Origin: Proteles cristata cristata
Taxonomy: Eukaryota > Chordata > Mammalia > Carnivora > Hyaenidae
Reading direction: 5' to 3'
DNA length: 64,000 nt
Assembly: GCA_017311185.1 (NCBI GenBank)
Contig: JAESUZ010004136.1
Coordinates: forward strand, 1,736,001-1,800,000
Part shown: positions 56,801-63,512 of the stretch, piece by piece
Numbering within the stretch: position 1 is the stretch's first letter
Layout of the letters: each line of letters opens with the position of its first letter
The notes under the pieces: generated by a model
Told to the model about the DNA's origin: nothing
The model's database searches: none
What the model saw: the letters and a program-made list of their open reading frames with translations, nothing else
Position numbers and translations under genes: made by a program

Positions 56801-59652
56801 AATCTGGAATAAAAGATGGCAAATTGAGAACTTGTAATGTCCTTTGTTAGAACGTAGTTTCTCCATGACTATTTTTGCTTTACAATTTTCTTATTTGATC
56901 ATTTGTTTCTCATGGCAGGATTTTCAGTGTCGAACTACACTTCAGGAACTAAATGTGGTCCCCCCCATATTAGATCTCTTAAAGTCAGAATATCCAATCA
57001 TTCAGTTGTTGGCTCTCAAAACCTTAGGTGTTATTACGAATGACAAGGGGGCTCGAGCGATGCTGAGAGACAATCAAGGAGTGGACCACCTTATTAAAAT
57101 CCTAGAAACGAAGGTATTTGAAACTTCCATTCAACTTTCTATGAGGAAATGTATCTCTCTTACATGTTGCTGTAAAATATGAATCTAGAATGTTTTCAAA
57201 AATGAAATTTTATTATATTTAAGCATAGTTTTAAGTAAAATGGACTAATTTGTTTATTGCTACACTGTTTATCAGCACGATTAAATCAGATAGAGGCCAT
57301 TATGAAAGACTTCTTTTGAGGGGCACCTGGGTGGCCCATCGGTTAAGCGTCTGACTCCTGACTTTGCCTCAGGTCATGATCTCATGGTTTGTGAGTTCAA
57401 GCCCCGCATCGGGTTCCGTGTTGACAGTGTGGAGCCTACTTGGGATTCTGTCTCCCTCTCTCTCTGCCCCTCCCCTCCTTGCTCTCTCTTTCTCTCTCTC
57501 TCTCTCTCAAAATAAATAAAAATTGAAAAAAATAAAATAATTTTATTCTTCTGGTTTAGAAATTTAAGATTTTTAAATTCTTGTTTAGGATCTTCTTCAT
57601 GATTTCTGGAAATACCTAGAAGTAGTCTTTAGGCTTTATTAGGCATAGTTTCCTCCAGGATGAAGCAAGAAGAGTTATTTACTCTCCATGTGGAGAGTCA
57701 CCTGCTTTACTCAGCCTACTGATTTAAATATTCTTTTCATTTGAAGAGATACCTTCATGGAAACATCTAGGATAATGTTTGACCAAATATCTGGATACCA
57801 TGGCCTAGCCATGAAAACTTAATCATCACAACTCAACTTGGTACCCATACATATCTCCTTAAATCATACTTAATCTCAAAATCAAGGCAATAGCAAGATC
57901 CCTGCATGCCTAGCATGATGTAACTATCCTGTGTTCAACCAAAATATACTAACCGTTTCCCCCGAAGAGGATGCAGTGTCCTCAGGTGATATTTACTCCT
58001 CCCCTTGACATCCTGTAACTTAAATACTATGATGTAAAATTAATAATAAATACTAATTTATAAAGTCAGTGCATCTTGTGTTACCTGAGGGGATAAGAGA
58101 GGGAAAAAACCCAAAGATATTTCATACATACACACACGCACACTTATTTTATAACAAAATAAGGAAGAAAGACTCATGGCAGTTACAACCCTCTTGTCTA
58201 TAAGTGGCCACCTGGTGGTAGTTGGTATTTCTAACTGTCTTCCTCCAATACCCACACCACATTCCCTTTGCCTTCAGCAAGCACTTCAGCTGGATGTGGT
58301 TCTTTATCTGGTAGGGCGATCCATATCTTCATGCCTGAGGCTCTGGGCCATTTGTTAGTCCTGCCTGCTGCCTGCGTGGGTTCTTGTAGTTTTCCATCGA
58401 CCTTATTCCCAGAGCGTGGTAATTCAAAGAGATACCCTAAGGACTTCCTGTATTCCAGATATACTCTTCTTTACCTCTATGGTGTGGAGTACAGTCCCAT
58501 TTCCCACCGGTGATTGGGATCAGTCACCCCAGCGGCGCAGGAACTTCCTTCATTGCCTGCTTATTTAGAGGCATGGGGAGGCCAAAGTGGCTGGGTGGTG
58601 GCTTTAACTTCTAGTTCAGTGGAATCATTGCTGTCCCTCTTGGTGGAATCATTCTCCCCTTGGGAACTAAGAGCTCTAGGCCAACAGAGCATAAGTCCTG
58701 GGAGACAGCAAGCAAAAATATGGCTAGTGGGCCACTAGCGGTAATGATGACCGCTACCACGCACATTTCCACCCCTTGACTCCTGGACCCACCATCACTG
58801 GCTAGGGGAGATACAGCACCGTATATTGGACGCTGATTCAGAATGTATATAAAGTGGAGAACCTTGCCCAGGCCCTGCAAAGTATTGCCACTTCGCTGGC
58901 ACTGTAACTAGGTCTTCAAAAGCCCATTCTGTCAAGCTAGCTGCTTCAGGATGGTGGGACATGAGCATGGGCCCACTGTCACCCTTCATTTGCTGTGAAG
59001 AGACCTCCTTGACCGGAAGCATTGCTGTGTTGGATCCCATGATGGTGGAGACCAGAGGGTCACAAATGTACAAAACTGCCCTCTACCAGGTGGGGATTTT
59101 AAGGAATATACTTCCCTTCAGCTCCTGTCTGCTTTTTCAAAGAATATTTTCTTCAGGTTTTAAAATTGTTGTCAGTAGGAGGTTGTATGAGCAACTTCAC
59201 TTGGCTACTATTACTGCAAGTGTCTTATATCTGTGAAAAAATTATCTTTTATCTGTGAGACATTTTGGAGTAGGGAAAGCAAGAAAAGATGGGGCAAATT
59301 GTGAGGGGGAGTGATGTTATGATAATATACAGAACTGTTTCTTCGGGCACCTGTCACAACAATGTTAACAGCCTTATGTTCTGACTGACCATTGTCTTGT
59401 AGCAAAATATGGGATTTGATTTTACTGTCAGTACAATTTTCTGATGTTGTATTTGCTTTTATTATTAGGAATTGAATGACCTTCATATAGAAGCACTTTC
59501 CGTGATAGCCAATTGCCTTGAAGATATGGATACTTTGATGCTGATTCAGCAGACGGGGGGTCTTAAGAAGCTCCTGTCCTTTGCAGAAAATTCTACAATT
59601 CCTGATATTCAGAAGAATGCAGCAAAAGCAATTACTAAAGCAGCTTATGATC
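20792..59652 (+). CDS. ARMC3: ARMC3, 5' part of the coding sequence (7 coding exons, incomplete at right edge)
   Basis: Armadillo repeat containing 3. Joining the exons 20792-20839, 37528-37645, 45683-45808, 51884-51952, 52664-52839, 56919-57113 and 59469-59652 gives one frame of 305 codons plus one base, with no stop and GT-AG borders throughout. The product starts [16 protein letters not shown] and then shows consecutive armadillo repeats of about 42 residues (roughly 18-57, 58-98, 99-138, 140-180, 181-222, 223-262, 263-305), with helix-rich LLxLL-type cores. I recognise it as ARMC3 by close residue-level similarity to the human protein (about 870 aa). The remaining armadillo repeats and the C-terminal part lie beyond the window. 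ARMC3 is known as a testis- and cilium-associated protein. Loss-of-function variants are reported with sperm flagellar defects in cattle and men. Intron phases are 0,1,1,1,0,0,1. There is no sign of decay, so this is the functional gene and not a retrocopy. Confidence 0.97.
21476..21580 (+). repeat. Short-type CanSINE
   Basis: An older, shorter form with head gcacctgcctagctcagtc and ending gggtatagagattactcg plus an A-rich tail, without the long CT-rich 3' half. Confidence 0.8.
21581..21776 (+). repeat. CanSINE inserted at the tail of another
   Basis: Begins exactly where the short SINE tail ends (aaataaagtctta) and is followed by a similar word (aaataaaaagcctta), consistent with insertion into that tail. 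Confidence 0.85.
21925..22160 (+). repeat. MIR
   Basis: Core and tail words: cagctctgcctctcatcacc, ggtgcctggcacatag, ttcacgctagtaagta. Confidence 0.7.
22304..22508 (+). repeat. CanSINE
   Basis: Flanked by agtacctgtc and agcacctgcc as a weak TSD. An (aga)n run at the tail. Confidence 0.85.
22620..22842 (-). repeat. CanSINE
   Basis: TSD ggacatacttct (22608-22619) and ggatatacttct just after the element. Confidence 0.9.
22937..23056 (-). repeat. Short-type CanSINE
   Basis: Reverse of the short form: aagattttatttttaagtaa, ctctacacctgg, then ctccactgactgagacag. TSD aatagcatta at 22927-22936 and 23057-23066. Confidence 0.85.
23287..23495 (+). repeat. CanSINE with perfect 19-bp TSD
   Basis: TSD ttaaacctagcattaacag at 23268-23286 and 23496-23514, identical. 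Confidence 0.95.
24268..24467 (+). repeat. CanSINE inside the old L1
   Basis: Head ggggcacctgggtggcccag, tail aaaataaacatttaaaaaaa. It lies just upstream of the younger L1. Confidence 0.88.
24482..26117 (+). mobile_element. Young carnivore L1, 5'-truncated, about 1.6 kb
   Basis: Carries the 3' end of ORF2, the 3' UTR (gagactcttgaatgctgac, gggcacttgtggggatgagc) and an A-rich tail. Probable TSD words are aaagcatatactt before and aaagcatgtactt after. It lies inside the older L1 at 23573-26235. Confidence 0.85.
24507..25898 (+). pseudogene. L1 ORF2 C-terminal remnant, frameshifted
   Basis: Two overlapping open frames (24507-24809 and 24725-25345) and a third (25647-25898) together read as the ORF2 C-terminal half after the reverse transcriptase domain. 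The typical pieces [20 protein letters not shown] and [13 protein letters not shown] are visible. Frame changes near 24725-24809 and stops after 25345 break it, so it is not functional. Confidence 0.85.
26302..26525 (-). repeat. CanSINE, young subfamily
   Basis: TSD gactattgcctttc (26288-26301) and ggctattgcctttc (26526-26539). It carries the ctaggagag and gacctaagcgaaagtc variants. Confidence 0.93.
26794..27177 (+). mobile_element. Young L1 3' end, 5'-truncated
   Basis: Perfect TSD gaaaattaaccttcc at 26779-26793 and 27178-27192. Its 370 bp closely match the 3' end of the L1 ending at 26117, including the same poly(A) start (actatttgtaaaa). Confidence 0.95.
27615..27840 (+). repeat. MIR
   Basis: gactaagaatataggctctg, then gtacaacagtgcttagtac and a matching tail. 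Confidence 0.7.
27841..30080. other. Intronic, nothing recognised
   Basis: About 2.2 kb without a recognised repeat or exon. It could include conserved noncoding sequence, but that cannot be judged without an alignment. Confidence 0.35.
30080..31620 (+). repeat. Ancient interspersed repeat (unassigned LINE-like family), long copy
   Basis: Starts aaacatttattgagtatttcc, passes through gaccaatttggaggctatta and ggatttgctgatggattgca, and continues past gtggagatgtttagcgg. It is the fullest of four related blocks in this window. Confidence 0.55.
32001..32220 (+). repeat. CanSINE
   Basis: Head ggggtgcctggctggttcag. The flanks agagaaggaccct and ggagaaggcctcc resemble a TSD. Confidence 0.9.
32447..32664 (+). 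repeat. CanSINE
   Basis: Head ggacgcctgaatggctcag, tail caaaaataaacattaaaatt. Followed shortly by an (AATA)n tract at about 32690-32713. Confidence 0.9.
32700..33720 (+). mobile_element. Old L1, ORF2 fragments, sense
   Basis: Words such as gataagtttaacaaaataaa, agaaattctacttctaggta and ccaaaggtccatcactaatt. The first part and the rest are not contiguous in an intact L1, so a deletion is likely near 33120. Confidence 0.75.
34560..35262 (+). mobile_element. Old L1, ORF2 3' end and UTR, sense
   Basis: attcctgggtacgtgcccaa and cattgcagctctgttcatga mark ORF2. It ends near tgaattagtattctgtatgt. Highly decayed. Confidence 0.7.
35698..35726 (+). repeat. Poly(A)-only insertion with target-site duplication
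   Basis: A 29-bp A-rich stretch (aaa, aaaataaaat, aaaaaaaatt, aaaaaa in order) with no retroelement body. It is flanked by aagaattacattatgttt (35680-35697) and aagaattatgttatgttt (35727-35744), 16 of 18 identical. Confidence 0.7.
35867..36019 (-). mobile_element. L1 3' end, 5'-truncated, antisense
   Basis: Reverse of the same carnivore L1 3' UTR seen at 26.0 and 27.1 kb (gttcattgtcaagttggttt, catcagtcctcagtttgttc). The flanks ggtattttctt and ggtaatttctt look like a TSD. Confidence 0.88.
36020..37090. other. Intronic, nothing recognised
   Basis: A 139-codon open frame (36556-36975) has no recognisable domain, no Kozak support and no splice context. I do not call it. Confidence 0.35.
37090..37325 (-). 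repeat. MIR
   Basis: ctagtatgtgccagacaatg, tgatctctaatcctttcc, cccattatacagaaaaggaa: nearly full-length and well ordered. It ends about 200 bp upstream of exon 3. Confidence 0.82.
37528..37645 (+). CDS. ARMC3: ARMC3 exon 3 (residues 17-56)
   Basis: The acceptor ttctctctgcatttcag ends at 37527. The exon is 118 nt and encodes the first armadillo helices ([16 protein letters not shown]...). It ends in phase 1. The donor gtttgg is a weak match to the consensus, the poorest of the set. It follows a 16.7 kb intron. Confidence 0.95.
38173..38402 (+). repeat. CanSINE
   Basis: TSD aaacactacaatatg (38158-38172) and aaacattacactatg (38403-38417). Confidence 0.93.
38604..38711 (-). repeat. CanSINE with large internal deletion
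   Basis: Only tail, GA tract and head (ctcaactgactgagccaccc) remain. TSD tcaaggacattct (38591-38603) and tcagggacattct (38712-38724). Confidence 0.9.
39199..39389 (-). repeat. CanSINE lacking the extreme head
   Basis: Stops at cacttaaccgactg. The usual agccacccaggcgcc is absent. Confidence 0.87.
41346..41540 (-). repeat. CanSINE inside L1
   Basis: TSD tcaaattggttatt at 41332-41345 and 41541-41554, identical. Confidence 0.93.
42480..42572 (-). repeat. CanSINE head half only
   Basis: Runs from cagagcctgatgcagggctc to gggccacccaggtgccc, with no tail or GA tract. The flanks ctgaaaat and ctgaaagt are similar. Confidence 0.85.
43396..44095 (+). mobile_element. Old L1, ORF2 3' end, sense
   Basis: tcattagtcatgagggaaat, ccctcatacacggcttatg, tataatggaatagtattcag, then a 3' UTR. 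A separate relic from the preceding L1, because the same ORF2 region appears again. Confidence 0.78.
44590..44680 (-). repeat. MIR fragment
   Basis: tgagaaaactgaggcaagac followed by ggtaaagtgattttattaca. Confidence 0.6.
45010..45260 (+). repeat. Ancient interspersed repeat (unassigned LINE-like family), short copy
   Basis: gcaccatgctaggcactgag, gtcctcatggacaattaagt, gagggtggtcaggggagacc: same order as the start of the block at 30080. Confidence 0.6.
45395..45609 (+). repeat. CanSINE upstream of exon 4
   Basis: Flanks aaaatggcacaag and taaatggcactag act as the TSD. The poly(A) end is about 73 bp before the exon 4 acceptor. Confidence 0.93.
45683..45808 (+). CDS. ARMC3: ARMC3 exon 4 (residues 56-98)
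   Basis: The acceptor gtgatatcag ends at 45682 and the donor is gtaagt. The exon is 126 nt with symmetric phase (1-1), so skipping would remove 42 residues in frame. It encodes armadillo repeat 2 ([16 protein letters not shown]...). The frame appears open upstream only through intron read-through. A CanSINE ends about 73 bp upstream. Confidence 0.95.
45988..46174 (-). repeat. CanSINE, divergent
   Basis: Many substitutions relative to the neighbours. The end reads taaccgatggagccactgag. Confidence 0.83.
46453..46672 (-). repeat. CanSINE, young subfamily, perfect 20-bp TSD
   Basis: TSD tagacatggaattatttctt at 46433-46452 and 46673-46692, identical, indicating a recent insertion. Confidence 0.96.
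47080..47392 (+). other. GC-rich intronic patch, unassigned
   Basis: C and G homopolymer runs, then CpG-rich sequence (gtgtcgggcggccgacgcg). It has open frames of 88 and 60 codons but no recognised domain. It could be an old promoter-like or repeat-derived sequence. A young SINE inserted at its right end. Confidence 0.4.
47393..47612 (-). repeat. CanSINE, young subfamily
   Basis: TSD tctgggagtatttct at 47378-47392 and 47613-47627, identical. Confidence 0.95.
47680..47835 (-). repeat. MIR
   Basis: aacgtgccgggagctgttct, aggccactgaggtacagaga. Confidence 0.7.
48040..48170 (-). repeat. Possible MIR fragment
   Basis: gaagaaatcagatcagtgct, agaattagaactttaccctc resemble the second half of a reversed MIR. 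Weak. Confidence 0.35.
49229..49441 (-). repeat. CanSINE
   Basis: TSD tcaaaacaagcattt at 49214-49228 and 49442-49456, identical. Confidence 0.94.
49769..49984 (+). repeat. CanSINE
   Basis: Flanks acagattgcatg and ccagattgtatg. Tail with several A runs. Confidence 0.92.
50085..50294 (-). repeat. CanSINE
   Basis: Flanks agctaaaacatattta and agctcgaacatattta act as the TSD. Confidence 0.9.
50480..51420. other. Unassigned intronic block, LTR-like features
   Basis: Contains a 33-bp period direct repeat (tcctgcagagaaacaagag at 50615, tcctgcagagaagcaagag at 50648), an AATAAA at 50877-50882, and a 145-codon minus-strand frame (50490-50927) with no domain I know. Could be an old solo LTR or conserved noncoding DNA. 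No primer-binding site or paired LTR is seen. Confidence 0.3.
51440..51590 (+). repeat. MIR
   Basis: ctgattttgagcctcaggtt, ctttatttgtaaatttaggt, aataataaagcctatatcat. Confidence 0.72.
51626..51825 (-). repeat. CanSINE upstream of exon 5
   Basis: The flanks gccattattgtta before and after form the TSD. The element ends 58 bp before exon 5. Confidence 0.92.
51884..51952 (+). CDS. ARMC3: ARMC3 exon 5 (residues 98-121)
   Basis: The acceptor ctgtttcttcttttgtag ends at 51883 and the donor is gtaatt. The exon is 69 nt with symmetric phase (1-1), so its removal keeps the frame. It encodes [18 protein letters not shown] and flanking residues of armadillo repeat 3. A CanSINE ends 58 bp upstream. Confidence 0.94.
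51953..52663 (+). other. ARMC3: ARMC3 intron 5 (711 bp)
   Basis: Nearly two thirds of this short intron is one L1 insertion. Confidence 0.85.
52150..52605 (+). mobile_element. L1 3' end, 5'-truncated, next to exon 6
   Basis: Carries the ORF2 end (cctaaatgtccatcaactga, tggaatactacatggcaatg) and the 3' UTR with a short A-rich tail. TSD taaagtaatggttga (52135-52149) and taaggtaaaggttga (52606-52620), 13 of 15 identical. Confidence 0.9.
52664..52839 (+). CDS. ARMC3: ARMC3 exon 6 (residues 121-179)
   Basis: The acceptor tttgatgtgcag ends at 52663 and the donor is gtaagg. The exon is 176 nt, phase 1 to 0. It encodes the end of armadillo repeat 3 and repeat 4 ([20 protein letters not shown]...). 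A truncated L1 with its target-site duplication ends 43 bp upstream of the first exon base. Confidence 0.96.
53078..54788 (-). mobile_element. L1, 5'-truncated, antisense, 1.7 kb
   Basis: Begins with the complement of the 3' UTR (ccagtacagttaacatacat) and runs through the ORF2 3' half. TSD atgaaagggcatttta (53062-53077) and atgaaaggtcatttta (54789-54804). The minus-strand open frames at 53479-53918 are ORF2 pieces with frameshifts. Confidence 0.92.
55694..56135 (-). mobile_element. MLT1-type LTR (ERVL-MaLR), antisense
   Basis: Reverse orientation of the MLT1 layout: ataacaaagtaccccagact, then ggaggtccaacctcgaggtg, gtttccaaataaggtcccgt and ggacttcaacatatattttt. About 440 bp, with no internal sequence attached. 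Confidence 0.8.
56919..57113 (+). CDS. ARMC3: ARMC3 exon 7 (residues 180-244)
   Basis: The acceptor catggcag ends at 56918 and the donor is gtattt. The exon is 195 nt, phase 0-0, giving 65 codons. It encodes armadillo repeat 5 and part of 6 ([20 protein letters not shown]...). It holds a run of seven C at 56960-56966. Confidence 0.96.
57320..57542 (+). repeat. CanSINE
   Basis: Head ggggcacctgggtggcccat, long CT tract, tail aaaataaataaaaattgaaa. Confidence 0.92.
58060..59130 (-). pseudogene. ERVL-class endogenous retrovirus relic: pol 3' end (integrase to dUTPase region)
   Basis: The minus strand carries overlapping open frames at 58795-59073 and 58611-58880 whose translations resemble the C-terminal integrase part and the following dUTPase region of class III (ERVL) elements. 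Frame changes, stops and missing flanks show an old, broken fragment. No LTR adjoins it. It lies antisense in ARMC3 intron 7. Confidence 0.7.
59469..59652 (+). CDS. ARMC3: ARMC3 exon 8 (residues 245-306)
   Basis: The acceptor ttattattag ends at 59468 and the donor is gtatgt. The exon is 184 nt and ends in phase 1. It encodes the remainder of armadillo repeat 6 and repeat 7 ([20 protein letters not shown]...), ending ...KAAYD. I found no next exon in the remaining 4.3 kb, so intron 8 runs off the window. Confidence 0.96.
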
Positions 59653-59756
59653 GTATGTCTCATTTTATATAAACTAAGCACACATGATTTCTCTTGTATT
59701 CTTGATTTTGATTAGTACTAACAATCATTAGAATATTTGTCTTATTTTTAGAGGGT

Positions 59757-59957
59757 TTTTTTTTTTTTTTTTTTTTGAGAGAGACAGTGTGAGCAGGGGA
59801 GGGTCAGAGAGAGAAGGAGACACAGAATCTGAAAGTCTCCAGGCTCTGAGCTAGCTGTCAGCACAGAGCCCGACGCAAGGCTTGAACCCATGAACCGTGA
59901 GATCATGACTTGAGCCAAAGTTGGACACCCAACGTACTGAGCCACCCAGGTGCCTCT
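59757..59957 (-). repeat. CanSINE, first of a same-strand pair
   Basis: T run of about 20, then the body ending actgagccacccaggtgcc. Preceded by atttgtcttattttta. Confidence 0.9.
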
Positions 59958-59969
59958 GTCTGCTTTTAA

Positions 59970-60196
59970 TTAATTTTTTAAGTTTATTTCTTTTGAGAGA
60001 GAGAGAGCGCACGCATGTGTGCATGCGTGGATGCATGTGTGCGGAGAAGCAGAGAGAGAGGGAGAGAAAGAATCTCAAGGAGGCTCTGTGCTGTCAGCAC
60101 AGAACCCGACACAGGGCTTAATCTCATGGACTAGATCATGACCTGAGCCGAAATCAAGAGTCGGACACTTAACCAGCTGAGTCAACCAGGCGCCCC
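59970..60196 (-). repeat. CanSINE, second of a same-strand pair
   Basis: The GA tract carries (gcatgt)n-like sequence at 60008-60042. TSD tgtctgctttta before (59958-59969) and after (about 60204-60215). Confidence 0.92.
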
Positions 60197-61224
60197 AGCA
60201 TTTGTCTGCTTTTAAATGAACATTTGAGAATAGTGCCATAGCTACTAGTTAAGGTCAAAATTCCTCTCAATGCCAATTAAAAAGTAGAGATTGCTCTGTC
60301 AGGGATATAATTAACTCAATATGATTTAATTATGGATCTATCTTTTTTTTTAAGCAATTTGTTCCTAAATTAAGTCTTTCTTTCCCTTGATTTTGAAACT
60401 TTGCAGAATCCATGCATTGTGATCCTGAAAAATGTTGTTTCAACATATACTCATTTGGAATAAGATCTGTACAGTAATTTCAACTTCAGCTGGAGATAGG
60501 CAGTACCATATGATATAGCTGGGAAGAATAATATGCTCATACTATATATAAAATACCATTTTCATTTCAGTGGCAAGCTATGTTGACATAAATCTGTAAA
60601 ATATGAGAGATTAATTACATCACAAGCCCTGACGATGAAATTATAGTTTTAATTTATGTATATTTGGAGTATTTTATTTAATAAAAGATGTGATTTTATT
60701 TCCCTCCTTCCACACCACTCCTCTTGTAAATGATGACAGTTTTGACTAGTTTAAGTGATTTATTTCTAAACATATACACTCGCATCTGTATATATGTGTC
60801 TATGTGTATATTACGGGGAATACTTCCTTTTCAATCCATACCGAGTTCTTCAAGGCAGAGTTTTACAGCAGTAAGCTGAATGTCACCATCTGGTACATAG
60901 TTAATATAGAGAGGACTTGTGAGTTACATTGTAAATGCCAAATCTAGACAGGCTGTAAAATTAAGGCTTTTAATATTGGCCAAAGTTGCTTGACTCAGTA
61001 TTCTGTCGAATGGAATTTAGACCTTCTCGTGTCTGGTCAGTTCTGTTTCCACCCATCCCAGGCCTTGTTAGCTGCTTCAGACCAAGAGAGAGTGCAATGG
61101 CCAGAGACGGACAATATCGAAGCTAAAACTTTTGCACCTTCTCTTTTGCGTGGCTGGACCATTTACAGATGGTCACAGCCCCTCTTGGGATAGTGAGTTT
61201 CATGAATTTATTACTCATCATGTG

Positions 61225-61345
61225 ACGTAGCCGTGGGAAGAGCACTGGATGGAGAGTCCCTGGTGGTCTAGCTCGACCACTCATCCCACTACCAGCAAGG
61301 CAATGATTAGGTTGTGCCTATGAGTGAACCACAGCCGCTCTGGAC
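61225..61345 (+). repeat. Possible MIR fragment
   Basis: ggaagagcactggatggaga and gcctatgagtgaaccacag fit the start of a MIR loosely. Confidence 0.4.
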
Positions 61346-61349
61346 TTAT

Positions 61350-62060
61350 TTATTAATTCATTTACTAATAATTTATTGAGCCCCCCACTTTGTGTCAATA
61401 AATCCAGAAGAGGCAAGGAAACAGGTGATCACACTGTGCTTGATGGCGGAGGGACAGGATCACCCGGGAGGGCCACTGAAAGTCAGGTCGGATCAGATAG
61501 GTCTTCCTGACATAGGTAATTTACAAGCTAGGACCTAAAGTAAATAATCGATGTCGGCTGGGCGAAGAAGGCCCCAGTGGGATGGGGAAGGGTCACCAGT
61601 GCTCTAAGGGGAAGGAACAGTGTATAAAGGCCAGAGGAGGGACAGAGCATGGTAAATTCTAGAACTGAAAGTTTTCAGAATGGCTAGTGAATAGAAATGC
61701 AGCAGGAAAGTGAAGGCTGTAGAAGTAATGAGGAGCCAGATGCTAATGGGCTCTCTAAGCCAAGTTAAGGACTTTGGACCATATTTTGATGGCAACAAAG
61801 AACCATCAAAGTGGCTTAAAGAGGTGAGGGGCCACTGCAGATGTTCGCTTGGAAAAGAAAGAGCACTCTTGCTGCAAAGTGGAGGTGAGATTAAAAGTGG
61901 GCTGGATCAGACCCAGAAAGGCCAGGAAGGGGACCGCTGCGGGAATCTAGGTGGAAGGTGAAAGTATCCTGAAACAGACATTTGCCAGGAAAACCCCCAG
62001 AACAGTGCTAGGCACATTGGGAGGGTCCATAAGTGTTTGTTGAATGACTGCATGGGTTAA
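61350..62060 (+). repeat. Ancient interspersed repeat (unassigned LINE-like family)
   Basis: Fourth related block: aataatttattgagcccccc, gttaaggactttggaccata, tggcttaaagaggtgagggg, and at the end ccataagtgtttgttgaatg. Confidence 0.55.
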
Positions 62061-62194
62061 AGGAGGAAGACCGTGATGTCAAAGACAAGGCCAGGTTTCT
62101 GGCTAGGACAGCTGGGAGTAGAATGTACCCTTCACAGAAATGGGGAACTCAAGAGGAGGAGCTGTTTTTCATTAAAGGAAAGGAAATGAGTTCT

Positions 62195-63512
62195 ATTCTT
62201 AAAAAAAAAAAAAAAACCGTAGTAAGATACACATAATGTTAAATGTAGCATCTTACCCATTTTTAAGCTCAGAGGTACTAAGTACATTCACACTGTTGTA
62301 CTGTCGTCACCACCATCCATCTCCAGAGTTCTTTCCGTCTTGCAGAACAGACCCTCTGCACTCCCCATTTCTCCCTCTCTGCCCTCCCCGACAGCCACCA
62401 GCCTTTCTGTCTCTATGATTTTGACTATTCTAAGTACTGATATAAGTGGGACCGAGAAATATTTGTCCTTTGTGACTGGCTTCTTTCACTTTGCATGATT
62501 TGTCCTCAGGTTCACCCGTGTTGTGACATGCATCAGACCTTCCTTCCCTTTTAAGGCTCCATAGCATTCCGTTGTATGTATATATCACGTTTTGTTGATC
62601 TGTTCATCTGTTAATGGACACTTGGGTTGCTTCTAATTTTTGGCTATTGTGAATGGTGCTGCTAGGAACATACATATACAAATAGCTCTTCAAGTCGCTG
62701 CTTTCAGTTCTTTTGGGTATATACTCGTGACTGGAATTGCTGGATCATATGGTAATTGTGTGTTAAATATACCGAGGAACTGCATACTGTTTTCCACAGC
62801 AGCTGCACCGTTTTACATGCCCATCAACAGGGCACAAGGGTTCCAATTCTTCACACCCTCACCTATAATTGCTATTTTATTTATTTACTTAGTTAGTTAG
62901 TTAGTTAGTTAGTTAGTAGCCATACCAATGTGTGTGAGCTGTGTCTCATTGTGTTTTGATTTGTATTTCTCTAGTGATTAGTAATATTGAGCTTTTTATC
63001 CATGTGCTTATTGGCTCTTTGTTTATCCTCTTTGGAGAAAGGTCTATTTAAATCCTTTACCCAGTTTTTGTTTTTTTTTTTTTTTTAAACCAGGTTGTTA
63101 TTGAGTCATAGGAGTTCTTTATATATTCTGGATACTAACTCCTTATCAGATGTGTGATTTGCAAATACTCTCTCCCATTCCGTGGGTTGCCTTTTCATAC
63201 TATTGATTGTGTCCTTTGATGCACCGTTTTTAATTCTGATGGAGTTCAATTTATCTAGTTTTCCTTTTGTTTCCTGTGCTGTTGGTGTTATATCCAAAAA
63301 ATCGTTAACAAATCCAATGTCATGAAAAATTACCCCTATATGTTTTCTTCTAAGAATTTTATAGTTTTATCTCTTACATTTAGGTCTGTGATCCATTTTT
63401 GAGTTGTTTTTGTATATGGTGTAAGGGAGGGTCCAGCTTCATTCTTTTGCATGTGGAAATCCAGTTTTCCTAACACCATTTGTTGAAATCCATTCTTTAT
63501 TTGTAATACAAA
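62195..63512 (-). mobile_element. Old L1, 3' UTR and ORF2 3' half, antisense
   Basis: ccaccatccatctccagagt marks the UTR complement. ggctattgtgaatggtgctg, ttcttttgggtatatactcg and ctctcccattccgtgggttg mark ORF2. The frames at 63106-63297 and 63336-63536 (minus) are its fragments. Confidence 0.83.
62886..62919 (+). repeat. (TTAG)n microsatellite inside L1
   Basis: About eight TTAG units. Confidence 0.93.

Larger units (their letters stand above)
52840..56918 (+). other. ARMC3: ARMC3 intron 6 (4.1 kb)
   Basis: Contains a T run (52946-52967), an antisense L1 and an antisense MLT1 LTR. 54805-55690 and 56136-56918 show no recognised feature. Confidence 0.75.
57114..59468 (+). other. ARMC3: ARMC3 intron 7 (2.4 kb)
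   Basis: Holds a SINE and an antisense ERVL relic. 57560-58050 looks like an old repeat but is unassigned. Confidence 0.75.
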
